From: Kordiimonadaceae bacterium
GTDB lineage: Bacteria > Pseudomonadota > Alphaproteobacteria > Sphingomonadales > Emcibacteraceae
Assembly (NCBI GenBank): GCA_024236295.1
Contig: JACKKT010000002.1
Location: forward strand, 186,001-250,000
Direction of reading: 5' to 3'
DNA: 64,000 bases
Of this stretch, positions 1 to 8,499 are shown piece by piece. A model generated the notes under the pieces. The model did no database searches. It was not told the origin of the DNA and saw nothing but the letters and a program-made list of their open reading frames with translations. Each line of letters begins with the position of its first letter. Position 1 is the first letter of the stretch. Both the position numbers and the translations under genes were made by a program.

Positions 1-157
1 CACGCTCATTCCACCATGCTGTCAAACTGCCTTGCGGATCAGTATCAACCAAAACAACTGGTCCAGCGCCAGAAAGTTCTGCCTGCACGGCCAAATGTCC
101 GCTTAAGGTCGTTTTTCCTGACCCGCCTTTTTGAGATGTTATTGCTAATACACGCAT
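1..157 (-). CDS. ParA-family ATPase, N-terminal part
   Basis: The reading frame runs off the left edge, so only the first 52 codons are visible. The protein opens MRVLAITSQKGGSGKTTLSG, a deviant Walker A motif (KGGSGKTT) characteristic of ParA/MinD-type ATPases. It continues with the VDTDPQGS segment that forms the Walker A' aspartate loop. Such proteins dimerise on ATP and bind DNA or partner proteins to place chromosomes, plasmids or complexes. No ParB partner can be seen, so whether it serves chromosome segregation or another positioning job is unknown. The start at 157 is the only ATG placing the P-loop at the usual distance from the N-terminus. The 213 bases between it and the next gene are AT-rich and hold its promoter region; I see no gene there. 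Confidence 0.9.
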   Translation of the reverse strand, partial: MRVLAITSQKGGSGKTTLSGHLAVQAELSGAGPVVLVDTDPQGSLTAWWNER

Positions 158-370
158 TTATCTTACCCCGATTCAAATTAACTAAAATGTGGTAAATTGC
201 GAGAATATATAGACTCGCCCAAACCACCCAACCATTGCATAATGCCTGATATATCTTAATAAATCGTAAAATAGTTATGGATGGTTAGTGTACTAACCTA
301 TTGAAATCAAACATTTAATTGTTAAACATTTAATTAAATTCGAGATAATTTTATGAATTTTTGCCATTAT

Positions 371-2182
371 TCAGATTAATTGAACGGCAATCATGCCACG
401 GACAGAATTGCATAGATAAATCCGATCTGCTTCAGTTAAGTCACTGGAAAATATAATTTTTTCCTGATATTTTTTCGGGTCCGACCTTAAGAGTGATTGT
501 CTTAAAATACCGCCTAACAAACCGCATTTAACCGGTGGTGTAAAAAATATACCGTCTTTTTCAATAAATATATTGGTATAGCTGCCTTCTGTTACTTCAC
601 CACGCTCATTGGTAAATATAACATCAAAACAACCGTTTTCCTTATGGTGCTTATTATATTCCGATACAATTTGCCGCCGTTGGGTCGTTTTATGAAACCT
701 AATAGGGTCCTGGCTATCAATAACCAGGTCTGATAATTTAGCTGTTGCCAACACATTATCTGCCATCATTTTTATCTTTTCAGATGTGATTGAAATAGTT
801 CCGGATTTTGCAAGTAGCAGGCGGACTTTATATTTTTGATCTGATGGTCCGGAAAAATAATCACAGTGTTCATTAATCGCAGCTTCGGCTTCATCAGGAT
901 CAAAAGAAAAAGAAAAATAACTGGCCGAGCTATGAAGCCTTTGAAGATGTTCTGATAAAAATCCAAATCCATCTTTAGCCGACCAGGACATTGTTTCAAT
1001 CAGCGCAAAGGACGGATAATCATGAGTAAGAAACTGTGCTTTGAGCAAACATTCATCATATTCCGATTGCGCCACTGAATCGGCAACGATTGCACCGCCG
1101 ATTCCAAGTTCTCCTCTGCCATTATTATCCAGCGTAACTGTTCTGATCGGCACGCTGAAACACATATCATTATCCGGCGTAAAATAACCGATGGCGCCTG
1201 TGTAAATTCCCCTTTCTGCTTTTTCCAGTTCACTAATGATTTCCTGCGCCCTTATTTTTGGTGCGCCGGTCACAGATCCGCATGGAAAAATTGACGTCAA
1301 GACGTCAAGAGCCGAAATCTGCTGATCAACCGTCGCTTCGACCGTTGATGTCATGGTAAAAAGGGTTCTGTATTTCTCGACCTCAAAAAGCTTAGTAACC
1401 TCAACTGAACCCTTATCAGCAAATTTCGAAAGATCATTTCGCAGCAGATCAACGATCATTAAATTTTCCGCCCGTTCTTTTTCACTGTTTATTAGAGCTT
1501 CTGAGAATTCTGCATCCTCAACAAGCGTACGACCACGCTTATGGGTACCCTTCATCGGTTTCGCGGTCAGTTTACCCCCATTCTTTCTGATAAACAGTTC
1601 AGGGCTTAAGGAAAGAACATTTAAAGTATCGCTTTCAATATAGGCCGCATACTCAACTGCCTGTGCGTCCCGTAATGTTGCATAAAGCGCTCTCGCATCC
1701 CCCTTAAAATCAAATTCGGCCTTCTGCGTAAAATTGACCTGATAAATGTCCCCGGCATTTAAATATTTCTGGATCTGATCAAATGATTTCTGATAATTTT
1801 CACGGCTCCGACTTAAATGCAGATTGGCAATTTCATAACCGTTTTCGTCTTTATATGTTTGCCAGTAATAGTCAGCATCCCGGTCATCCAGTTTTTTCCG
1901 GCTCTTATATACACCCATATAGATTAGGGGTGTTTTAAGATTTTCCAGTAACCTTGATCTTAGTTTTTTTTCAAAATAAAGACCCGCTTCATAGCTGATC
2001 CAACCCGCAACATGAAAATTTTGTTTCAGGCTTTGCTTAATCCGTTCAAATGCATTTTTAATTTCTGTAGGATGGGTGGCAACAATCAACTCAATAGGGT
2101 TTTCATAAATATAAGCGGCTTCATTATTTTTTCTGGCTCTATTATTTTCCAGAAATAATGAAAGTTTCGGTTTATCGCTCAT
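371..2182 (-). CDS. pabBC: Aminodeoxychorismate synthase component I fused to aminodeoxychorismate lyase (PabB-PabC)
   Basis: The N-terminal two thirds are a chorismate-binding domain. It shows KPMKGT, the PabB-type version of the PIKGT motif with the active-site lysine, and PCGSVTGAPKIRA near the end of the domain. The last ~200 residues match the fold-type IV PLP enzyme 4-amino-4-deoxychorismate lyase, with RFHKTT carrying the likely PLP lysine and EVTEGSYTNIF. Together they would turn chorismate and PabA-supplied ammonia into 4-aminobenzoate for folate, in the cytoplasm. Fused PabB-PabC proteins of about 600 residues are common in Alphaproteobacteria. The frame is open further upstream, but MSDKPKL (or the Met one codon earlier) is the sensible start because the upstream residues lie in the terminator region of the neighbouring gene. 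Confidence 0.9.
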   Translation of the reverse strand: MSDKPKLSLFLENNRARKNNEAAYIYENPIELIVATHPTEIKNAFERIKQSLKQNFHVAGWISYEAGLYFEKKLRSRLLENLKTPLIYMGVYKSRKKLDDRDADYYWQTYKDENGYEIANLHLSRSRENYQKSFDQIQKYLNAGDIYQVNFTQKAEFDFKGDARALYATLRDAQAVEYAAYIESDTLNVLSLSPELFIRKNGGKLTAKPMKGTHKRGRTLVEDAEFSEALINSEKERAENLMIVDLLRNDLSKFADKGSVEVTKLFEVEKYRTLFTMTSTVEATVDQQISALDVLTSIFPCGSVTGAPKIRAQEIISELEKAERGIYTGAIGYFTPDNDMCFSVPIRTVTLDNNGRGELGIGGAIVADSVAQSEYDECLLKAQFLTHDYPSFALIETMSWSAKDGFGFLSEHLQRLHSSASYFSFSFDPDEAEAAINEHCDYFSGPSDQKYKVRLLLAKSGTISITSEKIKMMADNVLATAKLSDLVIDSQDPIRFHKTTQRRQIVSEYNKHHKENGCFDVIFTNERGEVTEGSYTNIFIEKDGIFFTPPVKCGLLGGILRQSLLRSDPKKYQEKIIFSSDLTEADRIYLCNSVRGMIAVQLI

Positions 2183-2214
2183 CATTAAAAACCTTGTCTG
2201 AAGTCTTATAATAA

Positions 2215-2245
2215 TTAAAGGCACAGTGATCTGCTGTGCCTTTAA
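2215..2245 (-). terminator. Hairpin terminator of the aldo/keto reductase gene
   Basis: A perfect 12-bp stem (TTAAAGGCACAG paired with CTGTGCCTTTAA) with a 7-nt loop lies about 40 bases past the stop of the aldo/keto reductase gene and just before pabBC. On the minus strand it is followed by an AT-rich stretch rather than a pure T run, so termination strength is uncertain. Confidence 0.7.
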
Positions 2246-2283
2246 CTGAAGATAGTGTTATTTCTGCGCTGTGAAAAGCGTAA

Positions 2284-3225
2284 TTATAAGTCTTCGATAA
2301 AACTGACCATTCTTTTACGTTCGGCTTCTGTCGGAAGGCGCCCTTTGAGTGCACCAATATTATCAACCACATGATAATCATTTATCGTGCCCGGAATAAT
2401 GACCGTAATATCAGGATGACCCAGAATAAATTTCAGGAAAAACTTGCCCCAACTATCTACACCGAATTCTTTGGCCCAGTCCGGTATGGCCAGCCCTTTC
2501 CCGGCTGTCGGCCCGAACAAACGACCCCGTGCAAAAGGCACATTGATCATGACCGCTACCCCCTGCTCACGCGCGGCCGGAAGTACGCGGTCCTCAATTG
2601 ATCGGTCAAGCAGATTATACTGGCACTGCATGAAATCCAGCTTATGCGTTTCAATCACTTTCACTGCATCATCATTCTGACTTTCCCTGAAATGAGTGAT
2701 CCCGGCATAGCGGACTCTTCCTTCTTCCTTAAGACTATAAATTGTTTCAAGATGCGCTTCGGTATCGCGGAGGTTATGTACCTGCAACAGGTCAAATCTA
2801 TTGGTTCTTAAATCTTCAAAAGACTGCGTATTTTGATCAATCCCGGCCTGCTTTCCAGAAATACTGGTTTTTGTCGCCAGAAAACATTTATCTCTTGCCC
2901 CAAGTTCATCAAGGGCACGGCCAACTATTTTTTCAGCATCAGCATAGGTCGGGGAAGTATCAATGACCGTTCCTCCTTCACGGAACAGGGCTTCAATTGC
3001 CCCTTTTCTTTTACTGAAATCTGCACTTAAATCACCAAATTCAAGCGCGGTTCCAAGGCCGACCGCCGGTATTTTTTCGCCAGTGGAATGGATGGTACGG
3101 TGCAGTAATTCATTCGCCTGTGCATTGACACTGCTGCCCAGTCCCAGGCCCGCCAGCAGGCCACTACCGACTGCTGCCCCGCTTAATTTTAAAAACTCTT
3201 TTCTCGTTAGGTCTTTATGGTTCAT
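2284..3225 (-). CDS. Tat-exported aldo/keto reductase
   Basis: This is a 313-residue protein of the aldo/keto reductase superfamily, usually an NADPH-dependent carbonyl reductase. The tetrad is visible: D and Y in DTSPTYADAEKIVGRAL, K in FLATKTSIS and H in LLQVHNLRD. The N-terminus has a charged region with a relaxed Tat-like motif (LTRKEFLKLSG), then a hydrophobic stretch of alanines and glycines and a likely cleavage after VNAQA, so the enzyme is probably exported folded with its cofactor. The substrate cannot be told from sequence. It stands alone: its own terminator lies downstream and the next gene upstream is an unrelated transporter. Confidence 0.8.
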   Translation of the reverse strand: MNHKDLTRKEFLKLSGAAVGSGLLAGLGLGSSVNAQANELLHRTIHSTGEKIPAVGLGTALEFGDLSADFSKRKGAIEALFREGGTVIDTSPTYADAEKIVGRALDELGARDKCFLATKTSISGKQAGIDQNTQSFEDLRTNRFDLLQVHNLRDTEAHLETIYSLKEEGRVRYAGITHFRESQNDDAVKVIETHKLDFMQCQYNLLDRSIEDRVLPAAREQGVAVMINVPFARGRLFGPTAGKGLAIPDWAKEFGVDSWGKFFLKFILGHPDITVIIPGTINDYHVVDNIGALKGRLPTEAERKRMVSFIEDL

Positions 3226-3271
3226 TTATATCTCCCAATATTTATTACTGATTTAATATGCTTTCCTACCC

Positions 3272-4573
3272 TTAAATTTGATTTTCAGTTGCCTTTTCAT
3301 GGTGCCGTCCCAGTCTCCAGGCCAGCATGGCCCAAATAGCCGCAAGTGGAACACCTATCATCGCAATGGCACCAATGGATAATCCGATTACCGAGCTAAG
3401 CCCTGTATAGATCCAGCCGTTGACCACATCACCACCCCTGAATACGGCGGTATCGATGAAATTCTTGGCTTTATATTTTTGTTCCCGGCTAACTATGCTG
3501 AACAGATTTTCACGTGACGGGACAAACATACCATATTCTGTGGCCCGTCTTATTGTCTGAAATACAATAAAGACACCAATAACAGGCGACACGGCCAAAA
3601 GCGAAAACCCAATGATGGTCAAAACAGGCAGAACGATTATCCCAACTTTAACACCATATTTTGAAAGCACAGGACCCGAAATAAAAACCTGGAATATCAG
3701 AGCGCCGATTGACACATACCGTTCAATCAGTGCAAATATTTTAACCCGTTCTGCAGTATCCGTATAGGCATCATAAATCAAAGCTCCCTGCTGAAAATAG
3801 GCAAATGTCGCAGTTAGTGACAATAAAAACACTAGCACGCTTATCCCCATAAGATAGCGGGATTTAAGTATTTCTGTAAATCCTGCCAGTGCTCCACCGC
3901 CTATGGCTTTTTCATTTGTGTTCTTCTCCTGTCCGTTTTCCAGTTCTGCAAGACTTCCACTTCTAAGCTGAATAAGTCTTAATACACAGAAAATTGAAAA
4001 AACAAGTACGGCCGCAGAGACCAGCAACAGATTTTCAATGCCAAATTCATCGATCAAAAAAGTAACGAGTAGCGGCCCTAAAATACTGCCAATTGTTCCG
4101 CCGGAAGCAATCATGCCAAACAGTTTTTTGGAATCTCCCGCTTTAAAAATATCAACCATAAAGCTCCAGAAGATTGATACGACAAAAACATTAAAAACGC
4201 TTAGCCAAACAAAAAACACCTTTGCTACGATATCCAGCCTAATTTCCTGAATGAATAAATACCAGAAAAGAACAAGATTAAAGATAAAAAATAAATAGAT
4301 ATAAGGTATAAGCTTACGGCGTGGAAATCGCGCGACCAACGCCCCGTAGATGGGCATAACGGCCAGCATCACCAGAAATGTATAGGAAAAAAGATAAGCA
4401 AGCGATCCGGTGCCGCCAGCAATGCCCATGGCATCACGGATCGGACGCAATATAAAATAAGCGGTGAGCAGTGAAAAGAAATAAAGAAATGACCACACAA
4501 ATGCGGCACCTTCCTTCTCAAAAACGCTTAAAAAAGAATTTTTCTGACCCCCGCTTTTTTCATCAAACCCCAT
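3272..4573 (-). CDS. Membrane carrier of the nucleotide-translocase-like MFS group
   Basis: A 433-residue protein with about twelve hydrophobic segments. Its early YFILRPIRDAMGIAGG segment is typical of a bacterial group often named Npt/Tlc-like (ATP/ADP translocase-related) MFS transporters. In obligate intracellular bacteria relatives exchange host ATP for ADP. In free-living bacteria the substrate is not established and an energy-parasitism role is unlikely. The N-terminus (about 25 residues) and C-terminus are cytoplasmic and charged. It lies downstream of no obvious partner, and the 127 bases upstream up to apbE hold no recognisable gene. Confidence 0.6.
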   Translation of the reverse strand: MGFDEKSGGQKNSFLSVFEKEGAAFVWSFLYFFSLLTAYFILRPIRDAMGIAGGTGSLAYLFSYTFLVMLAVMPIYGALVARFPRRKLIPYIYLFFIFNLVLFWYLFIQEIRLDIVAKVFFVWLSVFNVFVVSIFWSFMVDIFKAGDSKKLFGMIASGGTIGSILGPLLVTFLIDEFGIENLLLVSAAVLVFSIFCVLRLIQLRSGSLAELENGQEKNTNEKAIGGGALAGFTEILKSRYLMGISVLVFLLSLTATFAYFQQGALIYDAYTDTAERVKIFALIERYVSIGALIFQVFISGPVLSKYGVKVGIIVLPVLTIIGFSLLAVSPVIGVFIVFQTIRRATEYGMFVPSRENLFSIVSREQKYKAKNFIDTAVFRGGDVVNGWIYTGLSSVIGLSIGAIAMIGVPLAAIWAMLAWRLGRHHEKATENQI

Positions 4574-4700
4574 TTCATTCCCCTGATATTTTCTTCTTAT
4601 ACGCAGCAGAACTTATATAACCTGCTTAATTTCGGCGGATTATAGCATAAATCGTAACAGTTTAGAGCGAAATCGGACGAGAGTGCTGTGATTACGGGTT

Positions 4701-5681
4701 TCAGAGAACAGTAACGGTGCCGTCATTATAAGTAAGCCGCGCCCTGCTGCCATTAAATTGCATCAGAACAGCTTTTATGTCTGATGGTGACATACAGGAA
4801 AACGCTGTCGAAAGCGCGTCTGCCGTTGTTGCATCCAATGATGTGACCGTTACGGAAGCATATAACCCACTGCTTTTGCCGGTGTGTGGATCAAACAAAT
4901 GATGATAATTGCCGGAGGCGTCAAACTGATCACCATACCCCCCCGATGTGGCAACGGCACCTGATTTAATTTCTATTACATCAGCTATGGAAACTGCATC
5001 AAATGGATCAAGCAGTCCAATCCGCCAGGGTGAACCATCATTTTGAGGTCCGCCAGCTCTATATTCCCCAATATCGACAAGTACATTGTCAAAACCACTT
5101 TCCTTCAGGTATTCGGTCACCTTATCAGTGATATAACCCTGGGCTATGCCATTAAAGCTTATTCCCATACCCTTCTCTTTGAAAGTGACAGCATTGTCCT
5201 GAATATTTATTTTGTCTGTGCCGATTTTCGATAATGTTGCTTTTATCTCATTATCAAGATCTTCGCCGTCCGTATTACCAAAATAATTTTTATATAAAGT
5301 CCAGAGCGGCTGAATTGAAATATCAAACGCTCCGCTTGTCATCTGATAAAATTGAACCGACTGTTTTAAAAGATCCAAAAATTCCCCATCCGGGTTATTC
5401 AGATGACCAGTCTGGTTTAGTTTGGATATTTGTGATTCCGGATAATATAGGCTGAAAAGTTTTTCATATTTCCGGATAACGGCCTGTGTACCAGTAATGA
5501 CTTCTTCTGCTTTCTTTTCATTATCAGAATATAACTGAAGTGACGTTTCCGCACCCATGGCCCTTCCTTGCCATTCAAAGAACTGCTTGGGCATTTCTTT
5601 TGCAAAAAGTCCAGATGGCGTTGCCATCACACCCGTTCCCAGCGCCATTATTCTCAGCATGCGTCTACGATTATTTTTCAT
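4701..5681 (-). CDS. apbE: FAD:protein FMN transferase (ApbE)
   Basis: A 326-residue ApbE-family protein. ApbE uses FAD to attach FMN covalently to a threonine or serine of target proteins in the periplasm, with Mg2+. The family features are visible: WQGRAMGAETSLQLY near the N-terminus, ISFNGIAQGYITDKV in the middle, VDIGEYRAGG, and the C-terminal ATSGGYGDQF and HHLFDPHTGKSS segments that bind flavin and metal. In many homologues the DIGE segment reads DIGGE; here one glycine is absent. An arginine-rich N-terminus (KNNRRRMLRIMALG) followed by a hydrophobic stretch ending GLFAKE suggests export. It is divergent from a porin and a secreted FMN-binding protein, its likely target, across Fur-box-like repeats. 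Confidence 0.9.
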   Translation of the reverse strand: MKNNRRRMLRIMALGTGVMATPSGLFAKEMPKQFFEWQGRAMGAETSLQLYSDNEKKAEEVITGTQAVIRKYEKLFSLYYPESQISKLNQTGHLNNPDGEFLDLLKQSVQFYQMTSGAFDISIQPLWTLYKNYFGNTDGEDLDNEIKATLSKIGTDKINIQDNAVTFKEKGMGISFNGIAQGYITDKVTEYLKESGFDNVLVDIGEYRAGGPQNDGSPWRIGLLDPFDAVSIADVIEIKSGAVATSGGYGDQFDASGNYHHLFDPHTGKSSGLYASVTVTSLDATTADALSTAFSCMSPSDIKAVLMQFNGSRARLTYNDGTVTVL

Positions 5682-5715
5682 AGTTTTTCCAGTGTAAATA
5701 AATCAATTTTACTAT

Positions 5716-5783
5716 TGTTATTAATACTAATAATGATTATTAAATGTCGCTTGAATTAATAATCATTATTAGTATTAATAACA
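5716..5783. promoter_or_regulatory. Divergent Fur-box-like inverted repeat
   Basis: Two perfectly complementary 28-nt arms (5716-5743 and 5756-5783) are separated by 12 nt, midway between divergent apbE and porin genes. Each arm contains a 7-1-7 dyad, TAATAATGATTATTA at 5728-5742 and its complement at 5757-5771. These differ from the 7-1-7 Fur model TGATAAT-N-ATTATCA at only two positions. One box lies about 47 bp before apbE and the other about 55 bp before the porin gene, so one iron-sensing repressor could control both transcripts. Fur binding is inferred from sequence resemblance. Confidence 0.7.
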
Positions 5784-5826
5784 GCATTTTAAAACAAGAC
5801 AATTTAAAGAGGATATTGGAACTCAA

Positions 5827-7092
5827 ATGAAAATCAATAAGATTAAATCAACCTGCTCTATTTTTGCATTATCACTTGCATTCGAAGCTACATCAAGTGT
5901 TGCACAAACGATGCCTTCCGCGGCTGAAATGTGGGAAATTATACAAAAGCAGCAGGAACAGATTTCCCGTCTGGAACAAAAACTGGGCGTCACAGAAAAA
6001 GTAGCAGCTCAGAATAAAGAAAAAGTCGAGGAAACAGAAGCAAAGGTTGAAGCCACAGCCAGCGTAATCGAAGAAACAATGATATCTTCTGCAAATAACT
6101 CCACATCGAATACTAGACTTGGGGGATATGCTGAACTTCATTACAATGGCGGTGATAAAGACGAAATTGACTTTCATCGGTTTGTACTCTTTTTAGGGCA
6201 CGAGTTTAATGACAGTATCCGCTTCTTTAGCGAACTTGAAGTTGAACATTCAATCGCAGGAGAAGGTCAGCCTGGTGAAATTGAACTAGAACAGGCGTTC
6301 ATTGAATTCGACTTAAATCAGAATTTAACCTCTTCTGTAGGACTTCAACTTATCCCCGTTGGCATCCTGAATGAGACTCATGAACCGCCAACTTTTTATG
6401 GTGTGGAAAGAAATGCTGTGGAAAAAAATATTATACCCGCTACCTGGTGGGAAGCTGGCATAAAATTTTCAGGCAAGCTCACAGATAGTTTACAATATGA
6501 CGCAATGGTGCATTCAGGACTTAAAACACCTGTAATTGGAGATAATGCATTTTTAATCCGCAACGGCCGTCAAAAAGTAGCAGAAGCTACATGGAAAAAT
6601 ACTGCATTTACGGGTCGCCTATCATGGATGCCAGTTGCCGGCGTAAATCTTGGTGCCAGCATACAGTATCAATCTGACCTTACTCAGTCAGCATCCCAGA
6701 CCAGCGCAACACTAATTGAAGCTCATGCCGATATCAAACAACAAATCTCAGCTTCTGGCCAGCTTGGACTGCGCGCCTTATTCGCACAGTGGGATCTGAA
6801 CAGTATGGAAGCTGAACTTCTGGGGCGCAATATTCAACGCGGCTGGTATGTTGAACCATCCTATAAATACTCCTTTTCGGGAACACAGGCTATTGGTATC
6901 TTTACTCGGATAAGTTCCTTTGATAATAATGCAGGAAATGCTTTTGAAACAGCAAATAGTCAGGTTACTTTTGGTATCAATTACTGGCCACACGAGCATG
7001 TTGCGCTTAAGGCCGATTACCAGATTGACAACAATGCCGATTCAACAAAAGATGATAACCGTATCAACCTTGGTGTAGGCCTACAATTTTAA
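5827..7092 (+). CDS. Outer-membrane porin with N-terminal coiled coil
   Basis: The 421-residue product has a signal peptide (cleavage likely after SSVAQ). A roughly 50-residue heptad-rich coiled coil follows (QKQQEQISRLEQKLGV onward), then a long C-terminal domain of alternating residues ending in LGVGLQF with a terminal phenylalanine, typical of beta-barrels assembled by Bam. The domain resembles OprP/OprO-type or general porins with periplasmic coiled-coil trimerisation stalks. The barrel part has frequent aromatic girdle residues and no cysteine. The substrate is unknown. The gene begins an operon with the FMN-binding protein 11 bases downstream and follows the Fur-box-like repeat, so it may admit iron complexes or flavins when iron is low. 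Confidence 0.75.
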   Translation: MKINKIKSTCSIFALSLAFEATSSVAQTMPSAAEMWEIIQKQQEQISRLEQKLGVTEKVAAQNKEKVEETEAKVEATASVIEETMISSANNSTSNTRLGGYAELHYNGGDKDEIDFHRFVLFLGHEFNDSIRFFSELEVEHSIAGEGQPGEIELEQAFIEFDLNQNLTSSVGLQLIPVGILNETHEPPTFYGVERNAVEKNIIPATWWEAGIKFSGKLTDSLQYDAMVHSGLKTPVIGDNAFLIRNGRQKVAEATWKNTAFTGRLSWMPVAGVNLGASIQYQSDLTQSASQTSATLIEAHADIKQQISASGQLGLRALFAQWDLNSMEAELLGRNIQRGWYVEPSYKYSFSGTQAIGIFTRISSFDNNAGNAFETANSQVTFGINYWPHEHVALKADYQIDNNADSTKDDNRINLGVGLQF

Positions 7093-7103
7093 GAAAGAAA
7101 ATT

Positions 7104-7646
7104 ATGAAGTTTCTGAATATTTTATTGGCGGTTTTAATCTTCGGTACAATTTCAGCAAATGCGCAAGACACATTCCATCCTGCGGAACGGGTCTATAACA
7201 GAACCAATGATTATGTTAAAGGTTTCTTTGATGGGGAAATTCCAAAAAAATCAACTGTTTGGGTTATCGGCGAACTACGTGATCATATAAATGAAGTTCT
7301 TAATGGCGCGGATAAAACCCCGGTAAGGTACCGATACTGGCGCAAGGGTAACCGAACCCTTTGGGTCCTTGAAAGTGTTGCGCGAACCATGCCAATTACA
7401 GCGGGTGTCGTCGTTGAGGATGACAAAATAGTCGATATCAGCGTTCTTATTTACAGGGAAAGTCGTGGCCATGAAGTCCAGAGCCGCGCTTACCGCTCAC
7501 AATATTATGATGCATCACTGACTGGCGATAATTCACTTGATAAACCAATTAACGGTATTTCAGGCTCGACCCTTTCATCAAATTCGATGAAACGAATTGC
7601 CCGTATTGCCTTGCTGCTTCATAAAGATGTTGTAGACGCCGAATGA
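7104..7646 (+). CDS. Secreted FMN-binding-domain protein, probable ApbE substrate
   Basis: The 180-residue product carries a signal peptide (FGTISANAQ) and an FMN-binding domain of the NqrC/RnfG type. Near its C-terminus NGISGSTLSS matches the flavinylation motif (D/N-x-x-S/T-G-A/S-T) in which the threonine receives FMN through a phosphodiester bond made by ApbE. No membrane helix beyond the signal is visible, so the mature protein should be a soluble or loosely attached periplasmic flavoprotein, unlike NqrC or RnfG. It sits directly behind the porin and opposite apbE. The trio therefore reads as a single iron-regulated periplasmic flavin redox unit. The electron donor and acceptor are not shown by sequence. 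Confidence 0.8.
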   Translation: MKFLNILLAVLIFGTISANAQDTFHPAERVYNRTNDYVKGFFDGEIPKKSTVWVIGELRDHINEVLNGADKTPVRYRYWRKGNRTLWVLESVARTMPITAGVVVEDDKIVDISVLIYRESRGHEVQSRAYRSQYYDASLTGDNSLDKPINGISGSTLSSNSMKRIARIALLLHKDVVDAE

Positions 7647-7680
7647 CAATCAAAAAAATTAACCCTGTCTGGAATTTACA

Positions 7681-8496
7681 TTGACCCTACTGCATATCAT
7701 CGTTCTTGCCATCGTGCAGGGCATTACCGAATTTTTGCCGATCAGTTCATCAGGACATCTTATATTGGTCCCGCTTCTGTCCGACTGGCCCGATCAGGGT
7801 GTTATGATGGATGTAGGCGTTCATGTTGGCACCCTTGGCGCCGTCATTCTTTATTTCCGTAAAGATGTATGGCGGCTTTTACATGCCTTCATTCAAATGC
7901 TTCTGCTTAAAAAAGACTATAACAGATCAGAACGCACCATGATGCTGGCGATTATACTGGCCACCGTCCCGGTTATTATTTTTGGCGGGCTTTTTTCAGC
8001 GATTGGGTTGATTGATAATTTTAGAAGTATGGAGGTCATTGGCTGGACATCCATCATTTTTGGCATTCTGCTTTACTGGTATGATACAAAATCACCGGTT
8101 AAAATTAATCTTTCCGGCCTTAAATATGGACATGCCCTGATCATAGGTCTGGCACAGGTTCTGGCTCTTATTCCCGGGACCAGCCGTTCCGGCATCACCA
8201 TGACGGCCGCGCGGGCCCTTGGTTTTTCCAGAACTACGGCCGCCCACTTTTCCATGCTGCTCTCAATTCCAACAATTCTTGCCGCAGCGACCCTGCTGCT
8301 TATTGAACTTTTTACCGGCGATCAGCAACCAGCCGTCTCCCTTTCTGAACTTCTCTGGGGGGCGGGGCTTAGCTTTATATCGGCTTTGCTTGCTATTACT
8401 TTTCTGATGAAATGGCTGCAAAAATCATCCATGACCCCGTTTGTTTTATACAGGGTCGGTCTTGGTCTGTTTCTGCTTTATCTTGTATATCTGTAA
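7681..8496 (+). CDS. uppP: Undecaprenyl-diphosphatase UppP (BacA)
   Basis: The 271-residue, highly hydrophobic protein belongs to the UppP/BacA family. It dephosphorylates undecaprenyl diphosphate at the outer face of the inner membrane so the lipid carrier of peptidoglycan and O-antigen can be reused; overexpression gives bacitracin resistance. Both family signatures are present: EFLPISSSGHL near the N-terminus and the PGTSRSG motif around residue 165. About eight hydrophobic segments are visible and the length is normal. The start is TTG at 7681; an in-frame stop lies seven codons upstream and no ATG fits. It converges with the hydrolase gene, with only three bases between stop codons. Confidence 0.93.
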   Translation: MTLLHIIVLAIVQGITEFLPISSSGHLILVPLLSDWPDQGVMMDVGVHVGTLGAVILYFRKDVWRLLHAFIQMLLLKKDYNRSERTMMLAIILATVPVIIFGGLFSAIGLIDNFRSMEVIGWTSIIFGILLYWYDTKSPVKINLSGLKYGHALIIGLAQVLALIPGTSRSGITMTAARALGFSRTTAAHFSMLLSIPTILAAATLLLIELFTGDQQPAVSLSELLWGAGLSFISALLAITFLMKWLQKSSMTPFVLYRVGLGLFLLYLVYL

Positions 8497-8499
8497 AGA

